DNA from: Ianthella basta
Taxonomy: Eukaryota; Porifera; Demospongiae; Verongiida; Ianthellidae
Assembly: GCA_964019415.1 (NCBI GenBank)
Contig: OZ025868.1
Span: 13,608,123 to 13,672,122 of the forward strand
Reading direction: 5' to 3'
Length of the DNA stretch: 64,000 nt
In this document: in pieces, positions 23,991-36,500 of the stretch
Layout: every line of letters starts with the position of its first letter
Numbering within the stretch: position 1 is the stretch's first letter
Program-made: the position numbers and the translations under genes
The notes under the pieces: generated by a model
Databases searched by the model: none
The model's input: only the letters and a program-made list of their open reading frames with translations
What the model was told of the DNA's origin: nothing

Positions 23991-24848
23991 ATGTACATGA
24001 CTGAAGTGCTAATGAGGAAAGCCTGAACAGCCAGAAATTAATTGCAGTCTGGCCGGTGTGCACCATGGCGCATGTACAGCTGCACTCTGTACACTGTATA
24101 AGGCATTTGCATCCTGGATATAGGGAGTTAATTTGAACTTTGCAAGTGTTGACAGTTAAGTGTACAATGTTTGTGCTGGTGTACACTGTAAGACAGTGTT
24201 GGATTCTGATCACCATTTGGGTTTCTCTGAGACTAAAGGTGTTACAGTGGTTATTTGAAACCACTGCTTATCCCTAAAAACCACCACTGGTGGCCATGGC
24301 CTGAAACCACCACTGTTTTTACAGTGTAGAGCCAAACAGAGATGTGCTCGCTGAGTTATCTAACCTACAAAAGGCACTTAACCGTCGAAAGCACTGTAAA
24401 ATTGTGGGTGAAATATTCTCTTACTCCTTATCGTTCGTGCGCTACAATTGACGGAGAAGAAGAAGAAGAAGACGAAACACAGGAAAAGGCGTCGGCGCTT
24501 TCTTCACAACGGCGCGCATGCGCGTGGAAGTAAGGTTAGCTCTGTATACTGTACAGCCTCCCTTCCTTGTAGGCGGTTTCTTATCGGTTCTCACTACTGT
24601 TCAGGAGCAGTGCTACTTTCCGTTTGTATTATAGCATACAAACAACCACCACCATCCATACATATCGACTAACACACCATTGTTGCATCAGAAAATGTCA
24701 AAAAACGTCATGCGACATACATAAAATGGCTGCTACTGTTAAGGTTGGTTAGAGGACTACGTATCTGGCTATTTCTTGTTCAAACTAAGTCCTGCAACAC
24801 TGTAACAAGATCACTCTGCTTTTAGAACATTGTTTAACCTTAGGCCAA

Positions 24849-24864
24849 TACCCCCCCCCCCCCC
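24849..24864. repeat. C homopolymer
   Basis: A run of 16 C. The equivalent tract is longer at 31256-31284 and 53006-53027 and is broken up by A at 45525-45540. Confidence 0.9.
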
Positions 24865-25310
24865 AATTGAAAGTGTGTTTTAAATGCTTATCTTCAATAT
24901 TTTAGAATTTTGTTTCATGGCCGGACCTCCCGGACTGGGTGCTACGACCCTGCTCGTGAAGGAGGATTCGCCGACATGAGTGACCAGAATGTGGTGAACG
25001 AGACTTCTTGACACGATTACGGTGACAGCACCACAGCAGGCACTGAGATGGAGACGTCTGGAGTGGGACTAACCAACGAGTAATGGCTAACACGGCCATA
25101 ATGTGCACCCGTGTGTTACCATCGTTACCTGTAGCTAACCTTGTTACTTTGTAGGTGGTAGTTCAACTAGAAGCTGTGTCAACCTCAATCAATGACCGTC
25201 AGGTGCATATTCGTATGAACCATTCAGCCGAGCCATCTAAATGGGAACATTCAGCACGAAGAGCTTGAGGCTGCCGGTGCAACACCTTTTTTGCTTATCT
25301 TTTCAATGTA

Positions 25311-25550
25311 CAGTAGAACCTCCCTTATCCGGACCTCTTAGTTACAAGCACCTACCTCTACTGGGCAGGCAAAAAAGATTTTTTTTAAAAATCCATTTTT
25401 TTTTAAAATTCTACATTTTAAAAAAAAATTGTATGCACTGTATTACAGTACAATACTATATGTACTGTATTACAGTACAGCACCATGTGTACTGTATTAC
25501 AGGTTGATTGCAATTATTGTAATTACATTGCATTAATGTTGGTATTTGAG
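25311..25550. mobile_element. Tigger/pogo-like MITE, truncated copy
   Basis: The left end cagtagaacctcccttatccgg follows TA. The interior tattacagtacag repeats match 46.2 kb. The right end is missing: ttggtattt joins gagccactttaagaaa of the P450 intron, so a deletion removed the MITE right half, the outer TIR and the MEPLF exon of this unit. Confidence 0.7.
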
Positions 25551-26269
25551 CCACTTTAAGAAATACCAGTCTAGTTTATTACACTTCGGATCGGATAAAT
25601 AGGCCTACACCAAGAACTGAGTCTGGTTTATCAGACTTCCTGTCTTAAATAGGCCTAAGTAGGTTGGCTAGTAGGGTAGAAGGACTACTTAGAGGCACTA
25701 CTATAGGACAAGTGATCAGGATCTATCCACTGTGGGCAAAGAGCAAATAGACTTAATAGCAAGATGAGAGATACGTTGCACACAGGTTGCAATTGACAGG
25801 TGGCAATCCAAATTAGGCTTGGTGCATCAGAGGTGCTGACTACATAACTACTACTCTTGCTGAAACATCTGTTCCTTACTTCCTACGGCAGGTGGATCGA
25901 CTTCATAGGAAACTGAAACTGTTACTGGAATATCGGCTCCTTACTTTCTACAGAAGGTAGATTATATGAACCTGATTCAAATTGGTTACGTCAACTATTG
26001 ATATTATGTAGATGGCACATTAAAATGACCTTATAGTCTTAACTGCAACATATGGAAGAAGAAATCGAACATTGATTAGTGCACATGCATTAATTAAAGT
26101 GGTATTATTGATACTGTAAATGAAACTTAATGTGTCAAATCACCAACTCCAGATCTGTTGCAGGAAGAAATTGTTAAGCGTAAACACAGCTAGGCCGTTG
26201 GAAGAAGGCTACGTTTGAAGACATCTTTGGCAACGCATCGACAAGACAGACAGATCTGTCTATCACTGT

Positions 26270-26725
26270 AACCTTGCAATTCTTTCTGAAATTTGTCAAA
26301 ATCTTTTATCAGTAACAGCTTCAGTAAGTCAGGATCAGAGAAAGGGCCTCTTGCCAAAATACACCCTGCAGCAGGAACACAGTAAACTGGTAAAACTGTG
26401 CCCAACTCAAAATGAAATCATTTCTTCAATCTCTTACCTACTGCTCTGAATGAGAATATTTGTCAGGAATATGTAAACAAACAGACACACAACACATTAA
26501 CAGACAAACATAAACACACACATACACGTGGAAAAAATCATTGTTGGACGTTACTAAAAATTAATAACGAAATGTAGTGACGTAAAAGGCAGTTTCGTCA
26601 ACATACTGAGGGATGCACAGTACAATGTGAATAGCTGTTTAACGACTGTGAACACACACGTGGGCGCGCACGCACACAGGTGTATGCACATGCGCACACA
26701 CGCACACACACACACACACATACAA

Positions 26726-26783
<58 letters not shown>

Positions 26784-27901
26784 AAACACTAATCTAAGAC
26801 TTACATACATCACTATAGCAACTAATCTGAGAGTTGCATAACACAGTAGTTACAATACTAACCACAACTACATTGCTATGACAACAGCATGCATGCCCAG
26901 TCCTGTGTAGCCTGCCTGTCACAAACTACATGCGTACACAGGCAACAAGTAGTTCAGAAGAAGAATTGGTTACCAGCCTCACCATGAAAATGGTCCATAG
27001 GTCTCCCTATAATTATAGGAAACAATGTTGTAGCTTGATTTGTTCGACGATTCAAACCATTAATTCTCGTTCGAAAAACAACAAGCCATATATATTAGGG
27101 CACGCTCAGGCATTAGTCTAATTTAACGTACTCGTGCGCTTCGCATCCTCGTGGTTAAATTAGATAAGGCCCTCGCAGCCATAATATAACTAAGTAGCCT
27201 AATTTTGTGTACTATCATCTACACTAACAATGACATAGATTAGATAACAAGATATAATTATTACAACTCTTAATTCACATAGTCACCTCCTACCAACTAC
27301 TTACCTTGAATCTTAGAAGTGTCCACAAATTTAGGGCTCATAATAGCAACTGCAACAGTAAGGGGAGGCACAGATTGTGAGTAGACCTTTGAGCAAAGGA
27401 TGACAGACAGTGAACAGATACATAATATACAGGGAGACCAGCTGTAAATACATAAACTGTATAATGATTCCAGAATCTATAATAATTATTATGTTATAAA
27501 ACACGACTGCAGTTTAATACAGTTAATCTTGTCCACCTCTGAAATAAACCTTCCCAAGATAAACGTACACAGACTACTGTAATTATAAATATCGGTAGGG
27601 TTATGTGTCTGCGGGGGGGGGGGGGGTGGCCGGGGAACAGACAGTCTCCAGAAGCACGGCTAACAACTTTCCCAGGATAGTAGCTATAAACTGGTCATGC
27701 CTGCACTTAAATTGGCTTGACGAGATCGTCACGCCTACGGTCATACAGCTGCTTCGTGCGGAACAGGCACCCGCCTATCTAGCGACTTCACCAATACAGT
27801 CTTACCTGTACCACAAGTACAGCGCGCGCTGACAAGAAGCAGAAGATCCCTGCTAGCAGGTAGAGATTGGCAGCGTACGAGAGGACGTCATCCAAATCCA
27901 T
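26270..27901 (-). pseudogene. CYP3-like P450 5' exons downstream of SULT 2, broken
   Basis: Exon 1 (27806-27901) carries a 4-bp insertion (gcgcgcgct for gcgca), which shifts the frame before the donor. Exon 2 (27305-27349) has lost about 55 internal bases. Exon 3 is reduced to a stub near 26.98 kb. The next exon (about 26270-26365, encoding DPDLLKLLLIKDFDKFQ) lacks 8 bases compared with 55.8 kb, so its start is out of frame. The MEPLF exon is deleted. Clearly not functional. Confidence 0.8.
26640..26780. repeat. CA microsatellite, interrupted
   Basis: (CA)n with cg and ta interruptions, in the P450 intron. It is homologous to the longer tract at 48748-48967. Confidence 0.85.
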
Positions 27902-28290
27902 GGCAGATTCAGTGACGATTTGGTGCTAGGTCTTCAAGGAACAGACCGGTCTTGTGATAATTACGACACCATAAATTATTCGGGATATTAAAATTATGCA
28001 ATGGTCAGAGCATCTTGCGTATACTTACACCGCCATTTTGCTCTGACCCGGCCTTGATTATGAGCATGCACAGGAAAAGAGTGTCGAATAAAGTATACTC
28101 TTACATTGCATGTTGTAGCATGTTCAAACTGCATACAAAAGAGCAACGTTTACAACACCATTCAAACTATTAAGTTGTGTTCTATAATGAACTATAGCTA
28201 TCGAAAACTCAGACTAATGATAATACTTAATATTCAGTGCATTGAATAAGTGGTATCTACGTAAAGTGGATGATGGGTTACATTAATGTT

Positions 28291-29214
28291 TCACTTCGCT
28301 GCATTGCATTTGCTCTGCTTCTCCTTCTTCCATGCCTCCCTCAACTCCTGGTAAGTAGCACAGCCCGTCACAGGAGTTACAATGGATTCCCACTTCTTCT
28401 GGATTTCACTGCGTACCTCTGCAGAAATACTCTTTGGTCCCTCGGTAGTTGTGCCTGTACGCACTATGGTTTTTGTCATACCATCAGCCTCTGATACACC
28501 GAAGTGCGCACTGCTATGCTTCAGAAAGCGTGTCAAACGAAATTTCTCAGAATGCTGCTTCATAAACTCAAATGTGCTTCTCTCCAATGCAACCTGGATG
28601 TGGCCTTCATCTGTGATGCCCATGAACTCAGCAATGGAGCGAACAGAACTCTCGTAGCACTCCTTGAGGTCTTCATAGAACACTACCAACACATTTGGGT
28701 CATTCCTGTGTGGCCACCAACTTGCAACGTCGTGAAAGTAGGAGGCAACGTCTGTTACCCTTTGTGGCACATCCTGAGCTAGCCAAATTTCCTTCACAAA
28801 CATATCTGCTGGGACGTCTTCAGGTTGAAACAACCAACCCTGCAGCAACATGAAGAGACTGTATGCAGTAGCGCATGGCTCACGCACACTCCAGATGTAC
28901 CTGGCACCCTTTGGACAGCTGGGGTACCACATGTGGGTCTTGAAACAGCGCGGGAAGCCCCTTTGCTCCGCTTCAAGGTCTACTCCAACGTCATGCGCAA
29001 ACTCCAATATTGGGCCGAGATCGAACATCTCATCAAACTCCATATCTCCACCTGTTCGCAACTGGTGAACAATCTGCTGGATCCACGTTGTCCCTGTCTT
29101 TGCACTCCCAACAACAAAAAGGTCTGTATTTCGTGGCTGGAAGTTTTGTCCTTTCAGCCAGCTTTCGTCTGTCCACACAGTAAGAAACTTCTGAGAAATG
29201 TCAGATTCTGCCAT
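28291..29214 (-). CDS. Cytosolic-type sulfotransferase, array copy 2
   Basis: A 307 aa intronless gene. GSAKTGTTW (36-44), KTH (92-94), Arg111/Ser119, YEDL (179-182) and RTG (251-253) are all present, so PAPS binding and catalysis should be intact. It differs from copy 3 at very few residues (Val155 for Thr, YQEL for YKEL, CNAAK for CNTAK), making these the most recently related pair. The C-terminus ends with a lysine-rich KKEKQSKCN. The P450 exons downstream are broken. The TATA region reads tataatattatatag, longer than in the sister genes. TGACGTCA lies at 29317-29324. Confidence 0.9.
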   Translation of the reverse strand: MAESDISQKFLTVWTDESWLKGQNFQPRNTDLFVVGSAKTGTTWIQQIVHQLRTGGDMEFDEMFDLGPILEFAHDVGVDLEAEQRGFPRCFKTHMWYPSCPKGARYIWSVREPCATAYSLFMLLQGWLFQPEDVPADMFVKEIWLAQDVPQRVTDVASYFHDVASWWPHRNDPNVLVVFYEDLKECYESSVRSIAEFMGITDEGHIQVALERSTFEFMKQHSEKFRLTRFLKHSSAHFGVSEADGMTKTIVRTGTTTEGPKSISAEVRSEIQKKWESIVTPVTGCATYQELREAWKKEKQSKCNAAK

Positions 29215-30292
29215 CGTCCTTCATCAGTCGACGCTCTACGACGTGACGACTATAATATTATATAGACCAGTTGGGCGTAACTCAGGAATGTTGTGGGTTA
29301 AGGCGAAAATTGCATATGACGTCATCACTGGTGGCAGTTTTGATACATTGAAAATATAAAGGGAAAGGTGCTGTACCGGCAGCCTCGAGCGCTTCGTGCC
29401 GAATGTTCCCATTTAGATGGCCCGGCTGAATAGTTCGCATGAATACGCACCTGACGGTCTTTGATTGAAGTTGTTAAGGCATACGGTTGCCGAGATCGAG
29501 ACTCGTTAGGGCCATAGCACCAGATAAAAACCGGTCAGGCCATAGATGACGTGACGCAAACTAGGGGGGTCTGGGCATGCCCCCAGAATATTTTTGAAAT
29601 CTAGATGTTCTGTGAGTACTTTTGGAGCAATTCTAGTCCCATCAACACTCCAATGAGTATGATAAAATGTAACATAGACCAACAGGCACTTGCAGTAGGA
29701 AAGGCGATCAAGTGCCATATAACAGGTAATACAATGCATTGAAACAGGAAGATAGTGCATTAAAGATTGAAATCTAGTGTTTTTTGGCTGTCTCTCCAAC
29801 GCTAGGCAGCACAAGTCTCTCCTTCCCTTGACTAGAAGACACCATCAACACAAAGGGTGTGTAAACATGTTTCCTCCAAAAACAAGGGCAGGTGTAGAGA
29901 TGGTGCAGTACGTGTGTACCTGCAAGATAAAACCACCTAGCAGAAAACTGTAGGAACAAGGAGGCGGGCTGGTCCATGCAAAGAGGAGGGCAGCCAGTCC
30001 ATGCAACAAGGAGGACCGGTCCATGCAAAACCCAGGTCATTGACATGCACTGACTTTGAATACGTTTTCACCATCCATACATCGGCACATGCCAACATTT
30101 TGCCGCACTTGCGGTCTTGCTACCATCCCCTGTTTCTCTGCCTGCATATTATAGTGCAGTTGTACATGTGAGTGTGCAATAACAAGAGTCTACACAGGAG
30201 ACTATCCTATTGCATGCATATGCCCATTCCAGCTACATGCTCCCATGTACATATATATACCACCATGCTGCATGTGTATATCCATGTTCAGC

Positions 30293-30447
30293 AGATTTAC
30301 CCAACCTTGCAACAGTTCCCATACCTGGGTGCCATTACCTAGGATACGAACAGAGTGACATATAATAGGTGTGTATACAGTACTAGTCCGTATCCTAGGT
30401 AACGACTGCCCATGGTGTGGGAACTGTTGTAAGGTTGAATAAATCCA
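30293..30447. repeat. Hairpin repeat, copy 3
   Basis: Same palindromic segment as at 17503-17657, in the interior of the inter-unit element. Confidence 0.7.
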
Positions 30448-31255
30448 CTGTACGTGACTGAAGCGCTAATGAGGAAAGCCTGAATAGCCAGAAATTGCAG
30501 TCTGGTGTGCACCATGGCACATGTACAGCTGCACTCTGTACACTGTATAAGCCATTTGCAAGGGAGTTAATTTGAACTTTGCAAGTGTTGACAGTGAAGT
30601 GTACAATGTTTGTGCTGGTGTACACTGAAAACAGTGTTGGATTCAGACCACCATTGGGATTTCTTAGGGACTAAAGGTGTTACAGTGGTTGTTTGAAACC
30701 ACTACTTGTCCCAGAAAACCACCACTGTTTTTACAGTGTAGAGCCAAACACAGACGTGCTCGCGGAGTTATCTAACCTACAAAAGGCACTTAACCGTCGA
30801 AAGCGCTGTAAAACTGTGGGTGAAGTATTCTCTTACTCCCTATCGTTCGTGCGCTACAGTTGACGAAGAAGACGAAACACGGGAAAAGGTGGCGACGATT
30901 TCTTCACAACTGCGCGCATGCACGTGGAAATGAGGTTAGTTCTGTATACTGTACAACCTCCCTTCCTTGTAGGCAGTTTCTAGTAGGTTCTTACTACTGT
31001 TCAGGAGTAGTGCCACATTCCGTTTGTATTATAGCACACAAACAACCACCACCATCCACATATTGACTAACACACCATTTATACGAGTCAGGAAATGTCA
31101 TAAAAACGTCATGTGACATTCGTAAAATGGCTGTCGCCGTTAAGGTTAGTTAGAGGACTACGTATCTGGCTATTTATTGTTCAAAGTAAGTCCTGCAATA
31201 CTGTAACAAGACCACTCTGCTTTCAGAACGTTGTTTAACCTTAAGCCAGTACCCT

Positions 31256-31284
<29 letters not shown>
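31256..31284. repeat. C homopolymer
   Basis: An uninterrupted C run of about 29 bases, likely variable and prone to sequencing error. Confidence 0.9.
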
Positions 31285-31287
<3 letters not shown>

Positions 31288-31430
31288 TTGAAAGTGTGCT
31301 TAATATGCACATCTTCAATAATTTATTTCGAATTTTGTTCCATGGCCGGACCGACCGGACTGGGTGCTACGGCCCTGTTCGTGAAGGAGGATTCGCCGAC
31401 ATGAGTGACCAGAATGTGGTGAACGAGACT

Positions 31431-31622
31431 TGTATGCACTCTATTACAGTACAGTACTATATGTACTGTATTACAGTACAGCACCATGTGTACTGTATTA
31501 CAGGTTGATTGCAATTATTGTAATTACATTGCATTAATGTTGGTATTTCTAAGATACGGACATTTCTGAGTTACGGGCTGCCCGATCCCGTGGTGCCCGG
31601 TTAAGGGAGCTAGGTTCTACTG
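31431..31622. mobile_element. Tigger/pogo-like MITE, left-truncated copy
   Basis: The right end ggttctactg is followed by TA. The left terminal repeat is gone: gaacgagacttg of the host element joins tatgcactctattacag of the MITE interior. Confidence 0.65.
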
Positions 31623-31702
31623 TATTAAACAGCCACCAGTGATGATGTCATATGCAATTATGACGTACTGCATTCCCAAACGCTGTTCATGCAACTAGTC
31701 TA

Positions 31703-32201
31703 TTTAGGAATGTGCCCTTTAGAAATGGCATCTCCTACAAATTAATGTATTAGCGTGCTTCAGCCTAGCCAAACGGCGGTGACAAAGAACAATTAAAGAC
31801 CACGGATAGGCTTCTTTGGGGGGAAGATGAATAAACACAATAGTACAAGAAATAGTAACCATCTGTACTTATTTACACACTGTATATTAATAGTAAATAA
31901 TGTCCAAATGATTTACTATTCTCTGCACCACATAGTATGTTAATTGGATAGATGGATTGATAATGTGGACACAGAAAGGTGTTCCTGACAGTCGCAAAAA
32001 TTATGTTCAGTACCTTTGCCGGTTCTATGGATATAAGAATGGGGAATTGAACCACAGGTAAAATGCTGGGAATCGCCAAATCACTGACCTCCTCATTTCT
32101 TACCTGTACCCCAAGTACACTGCAGATATGAGGAAGAATCCCTGTTTCAAGTAAAGAGTAACTGCGGGGGAATTGAACGATAGAGTTCAAGATCCATCAA
32201 T
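31703..32201. other. Conserved inter-gene segment with possible exon relic
   Basis: Repeated at 46.47-46.98, 53.96-54.46 and 57.63-58.31 kb. On the minus strand the sequence around 32100-32140 (cagtgtacttggggtacag followed by gtaag) resembles the end of P450 exon 1 (ctgtacttgtggtacag, gtaag). It could be the relic of a further P450 start, but there is no ATG in frame. Confidence 0.35.
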
Positions 32202-32332
<131 letters not shown>

Positions 32333-32467
32333 CTGCGTGTGTATGTACACGCACACACATTTCATGCATGTAGGAAAGGATTGTTTACAGATTGTAAAAA
32401 GCAATTAGCTGCAAGTTCACTCTGAGTCAGAACTTTGGATGCAATGATGCAAAAACATCTCACATAC

Positions 32468-32556
32468 TTAGACAAGTCCGCCAGTTCTCCTTTGTCTGCT
32501 AAGTCTGCTATCTTCACCATCATTCTGTCCTTGCTCTCATTAAAGAGGGGCTCCAT
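32468..32556 (-). pseudogene. CYP3-like P450 MEPLF exon of unit 3
   Basis: An 89-nt exon, MEPLFNESKDRMMVKIADL..., with acceptor tgcag and donor gtatgtg. The exon is open, but no 3' exons follow. An upstream candidate exon (about 32727-32790: VDGKYYKTLDTAE) has ttttcag and gtgagt borders. The unit's exons 1-3 lie beyond the LINE-containing insertion at 41152-42147. Confidence 0.7.
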
Positions 32557-33034
32557 CTGCAGGCAATGCAAGACAGCCAAAGAGTATGACTCAAAGTACA
32601 ATGACAAACTTGTCTGCAAATTGGAGCAACTAGACACTATTAATAACATAACACACACACAACATCACACACACAAATGCACCAGTTTCAGCTTGCTCGC
32701 ACTGAAGACCGGAGTGAGCATGTGTCACGACTCACTTTCAGCAGTGTCAAGGGTCTTGTAGTACTTGCCATCTACCTGAAAACTAAACCCTCCTTCTCCC
32801 TACACAGATGAACAGAGCCACTTTAAGAAAAACCAGTCTAGTTTATTACACTTCAGATCCTGTCTTAAATAGGCCTACACCAAGAACTGAGTCTCGCTTA
32901 TTAGACTTCCTGTCTTAATTAGGCCTGAGAAAGTTGGCTAGTAGGGTAGAAGGACTACTTAGAGGCACTACTATAGGACAAGTGATCAGGATCTATCCAC
33001 TGTGGGCAAAGTGCAAAAAGATGAGAGATACGTT

Positions 33035-33164
<130 letters not shown>

Positions 33165-33305
33165 GGCAAAACATCTTATTATAAGACAACAGTACAAAAT
33201 AAGGAAATGGAGTCATTGGAATAAGTTATTGTCTACATGTTGAGGGACACATGGCAGAAATTAAAACTGTTAAATGACTCTTGGTTGGGTTTTTAGTAGT
33301 GGCAA

Positions 33306-33486
33306 GAGTGTATGCATATGGGGATCATGTGTATGCATATGGAGGTTGTGTGTATGCATATGAGGCATGGGTTGTGTGTATGCATATGGAGGTTGTGTAT
33401 GTGTATATGGAGGTTGTGTGTATGCATATGAGGCATGGGTTGTGTGTATGCATATGGACAGTGTATGCATGTGTATGCATATGGAA
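33306..33486. repeat. Minisatellite, tgtatgcatatgg-type
   Basis: Seven or so copies of gtgtatgcatatgg(a)gg-ttgt and a longer variant with aggcatgggttgt, giving a higher-order pattern of about 62 bases. It sits between the CA repeat and the 3' end of the first LINE. Confidence 0.8.
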
Positions 33487-33559
33487 TAATGAGTAGTGTG
33501 TCTGTGTGCATGTGACAGTGTCAACTGGAGAGACAAAAGCTTCTTGATCTTGAGGTGCT

Positions 33560-36500
33560 GCTCCATGGTTGTGTGTCACTGACAGATCCACTGTGCTGCT
33601 GTTGCTGGGACTTTTGAGCCAGGCCATCTTACCAACCGTGGTAGCACTGCTTCAGCTCTGCTCTCCATGGCCAGTTCATTCTGCCGTGTGGTAGTAGCAG
33701 GGGGCCGTCGGGGATAATTCCCTTCCAACCGCCAGCCGGTGGGGACACTCGCGTCCCTCATTCGCCTGTCGGAGCCCTGCCAGCTCCGATCGAGTCAGGG
33801 TTATGGTACGCCTGACAGACCGGTGCGTTGTGATAGTCGAGGAGGCCGTTCGCCGTTATGATAGATAGCCAAAAGTTTGCACCTCGGACGGGTTGCAATT
33901 CTCCGCTTCGTCCTTTGTGAGGCTCAGACGTTCTCTTCCAGTGCTGCCTAAACGACCGTTCTGGAGTTGTAGGCACAGACTGGGTGTCTTTCAGGCATAA
34001 ACTTCTAGCGAAACTGACTGTCTTCCAACACTTGATACCTCGCGGCAGCCATTTTGGCGATGACGTCCTGTCCTGTCCTGTCCTGTGTTATGGCTGCCGT
34101 AATCGGCCACGCCACCCCAAAATTGGGGCAAAGCTGAGAGCTTCCTCATGTCTGGTCCTGGGGTTGGCAAACATGTACTGTGAAGCCACCTCGGCTCAGG
34201 AACCACCTGTCACATGTGTCGCAGTGTACTGCTCCTTTCTGCTCGCTAATGAGCTTCATCCTCTCCTTGGTACACTTGTGCCTCTTCTTATCTCCTTCTC
34301 TGCGGAAGGTCCTCTGGCACGCGTCACACGTGACGGGGTAGCCCTCTGGTGCTGCTTGATGCATTACATGGGAGGTGCGTGCAAGTTCCAGTCCAGTGTT
34401 GCAAATAGCTTTCCAGTCACTTCTAGACGTCGTAGCTGCCTTGTACCATTCTTTCTCGGTCACACCAATAGCCTTTAGGTCATCACTAATCACGTCTGTC
34501 CATCTCTTCTTTGGGCCGCATCTCGGTCATGGTTGGCAGAGCCATCCAAAGAGAGCTTTCTTTGGTACTCTGCTGTCTGGCATGCGAGCCAGGTGACCTA
34601 GCCACTGGAGCCGTCGTTTTGCAATCTTCGTTGTGATAGTCTCCATGTCTCCCCATTTCTGGCGCAGTTGATCCGAGGTGATGCATCTGGTCCATTGCAC
34701 GTGACTACTGATTCCTAGTACTATTCTGATACATCTGTAGTGTAATACATCTAACTTCCTGGAGTGCCTCTTGAGTAGTGTCCAACATTCCGAGCCGTAT
34801 AGAAGGACAGACAGCACACAGGCTTGGTACATGCACTTTCCTCTTGGTGACAAGGCTCAAGTCTCGATCTAAGATGACTGATTTTCTCAGTGCACCAAAT
34901 GCTGAGGATGCCTGTGTGATCCCTCTATCCACATCTGCGTCTATCTTCCCTGAGGCAGCCACCACTGAGCCAAGGTAGGGAAACTGTTCAACTGATTCGA
35001 TGTTACCACCTTGCATAGGTAGGGGTTCCTCATCACTGTCGGTTGCTTCTCGGCCAACCACCATTTGCTTGGTCTTGTTGATGTTGACAGTCAAACCAAA
35101 TTTCCCGCTGGTCTCCTGGTATGCAATGGCAGCAGTCTCAGCACCACTTCTACTACATGCTAGCAGGGCCCCGTCATCAGCAAATAGACACTCTGAGATC
35201 TTCTGTTCACTTGCGTTCTTAGTGTATCTGCGATAGAGTTTCTCGTCCATCTTGAATCTCAGTGTAATCCCAACTCCTTCATTTCCAGCCACTCTGTCCT
35301 GCCATCCCTCAATGACTAAGGTGGTGTAGAGGTTAAAGAGAACTGGGGCCATGCAGCAGCCTTGCCTCAATCCATTTTCAACCCTGATGTCCTCCAAGAG
35401 CTCACCGTCCATGCATACGGATCTTGGCCTTCATGTTGGAGTGGAAAGCTTCTATAAGGTTCACTGCCCTCTCTGGAACCCCAAGTTTCTTCAAGGCTAG
35501 CCACATGCCTTTCCTGGGCACAGAATCATAAGCCATTTTGAGGTCGACAAAGGTGAAGAAAGACTTAGATTTGTGCTCCCAGGATTTCTCCACTAGTTGG
35601 CAGATCACAAAAATCATGTCTGTACAGCTCCTTTCCTTGCGAAAGCCGCATTGCGACTCAGGTAACTCTTGCTCAGCCAGTGTTTGTAGTCGTTCTTGCA
35701 GGATAGTAGCTATTGCTTTACCAACAACGTCAAGTAGCGCAATCCCCCTCCACTTGTCACAGCTGCGGAGATCGCCTTTCTTGGGGATGGGGATTAAGAT
35801 TGCATCTACCCAATCTTGAGGTACTCGCTGCTCATTCCAGATGCTTGTAACTAGCTCAAGAAGGTGGTTGAAAAAAACAGCATTGCAACAAGCAGCCTTC
35901 AGCATTTCAGGGAGGAGCTCAGATTGACTTGCTGCCTTGCCATTACGCAGTTTGGTGACTGCCCTCTCCAATTCATCAGCAGAAGGTGGATCTGCCACTT
36001 CAGGATGGGAGGGTCGTTGTCTTGCTCTGCTCAGTTCACTCTCATCAATCTGGCTCACAATGTTGAGGAGGTTGGTGAAGTGCCTCCGCCACCGATCTTG
36101 TTGCTGTTGGGGAGTACTGCAGGTGCGTCCTTCCTCGTCCCTCACATTTGCAGTCCTCATGGGTACTAGGCCCCTCTTCCCTCGTTGGATCTCTCGGATG
36201 CACTTCCACACCACCTTCCCACCATTTATTCCTCCCTGTGCTTCTGTTGCCTTACGTAAGAACCAGTTGTTTTTTGCTTCTCTGATGGCATTTTGGGCTT
36301 CCTTGTGGGCTTTCTTAGACTTCTCTTTGTCTGATGCATTGCCAGTGCCGAGCCACTTGTTGTATGCTGTGTTGTGCTTCTGGAGCAATGGACATATGGC
36401 CGGTGCACCTTCCCTAAACCAGTCTGTTTGTCTTCTCTTCTCTCTGCCTTCAGCTGCCTTACAAAGAGCTGACTTCATAGAGGTCCACTTCTGCTCGATG

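Larger units (their letters stand above)
21740..25550. mobile_element. Inter-unit TIR element, copy SULT 1/2, with internal insertion and truncated right end
   Basis: The left inverted repeat begins at gacaaattgggcgtaactcagg and continues through catatgacgtcat. It is interrupted near 21830 by about 1.07 kb of unrelated DNA and resumes at about 22900 (tgaaaatatagtgggaaagg, ccggcagcctcgagc). The right inverted repeat (about 25185-25300) is its complement: ccgtcaggtgc...ccatctaaatgggaacattc. The outer right end is lost because the inserted MITE runs directly into P450-intron sequence at about 25550. No transposase is recognised. Confidence 0.75.
29265..31702. mobile_element. Inter-unit TIR element, copy SULT 2/3
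   Basis: The left end is at tatagaccagttgggcgtaa (about 29262), the left TIR at about 29265-29515 and the right outer end at gcaactagtctat (about 31690-31702). The interior has the hairpin (30293-30447), the C tract (31256-31284) and the exon-like gctacggccctg...gacatgagtgaccag (about 31370-31412). Compared with the 45-46 kb copy, about 0.7 kb between the exon-like segment and the MITE core is deleted. No transposase is recognised. Confidence 0.75.

Noticed and set aside
33576..33976. Open frames near the 3' end of LINE A
   Set aside because: Probably the 3' untranslated part of the LINE; no domain and no ATG-led frame of useful length.
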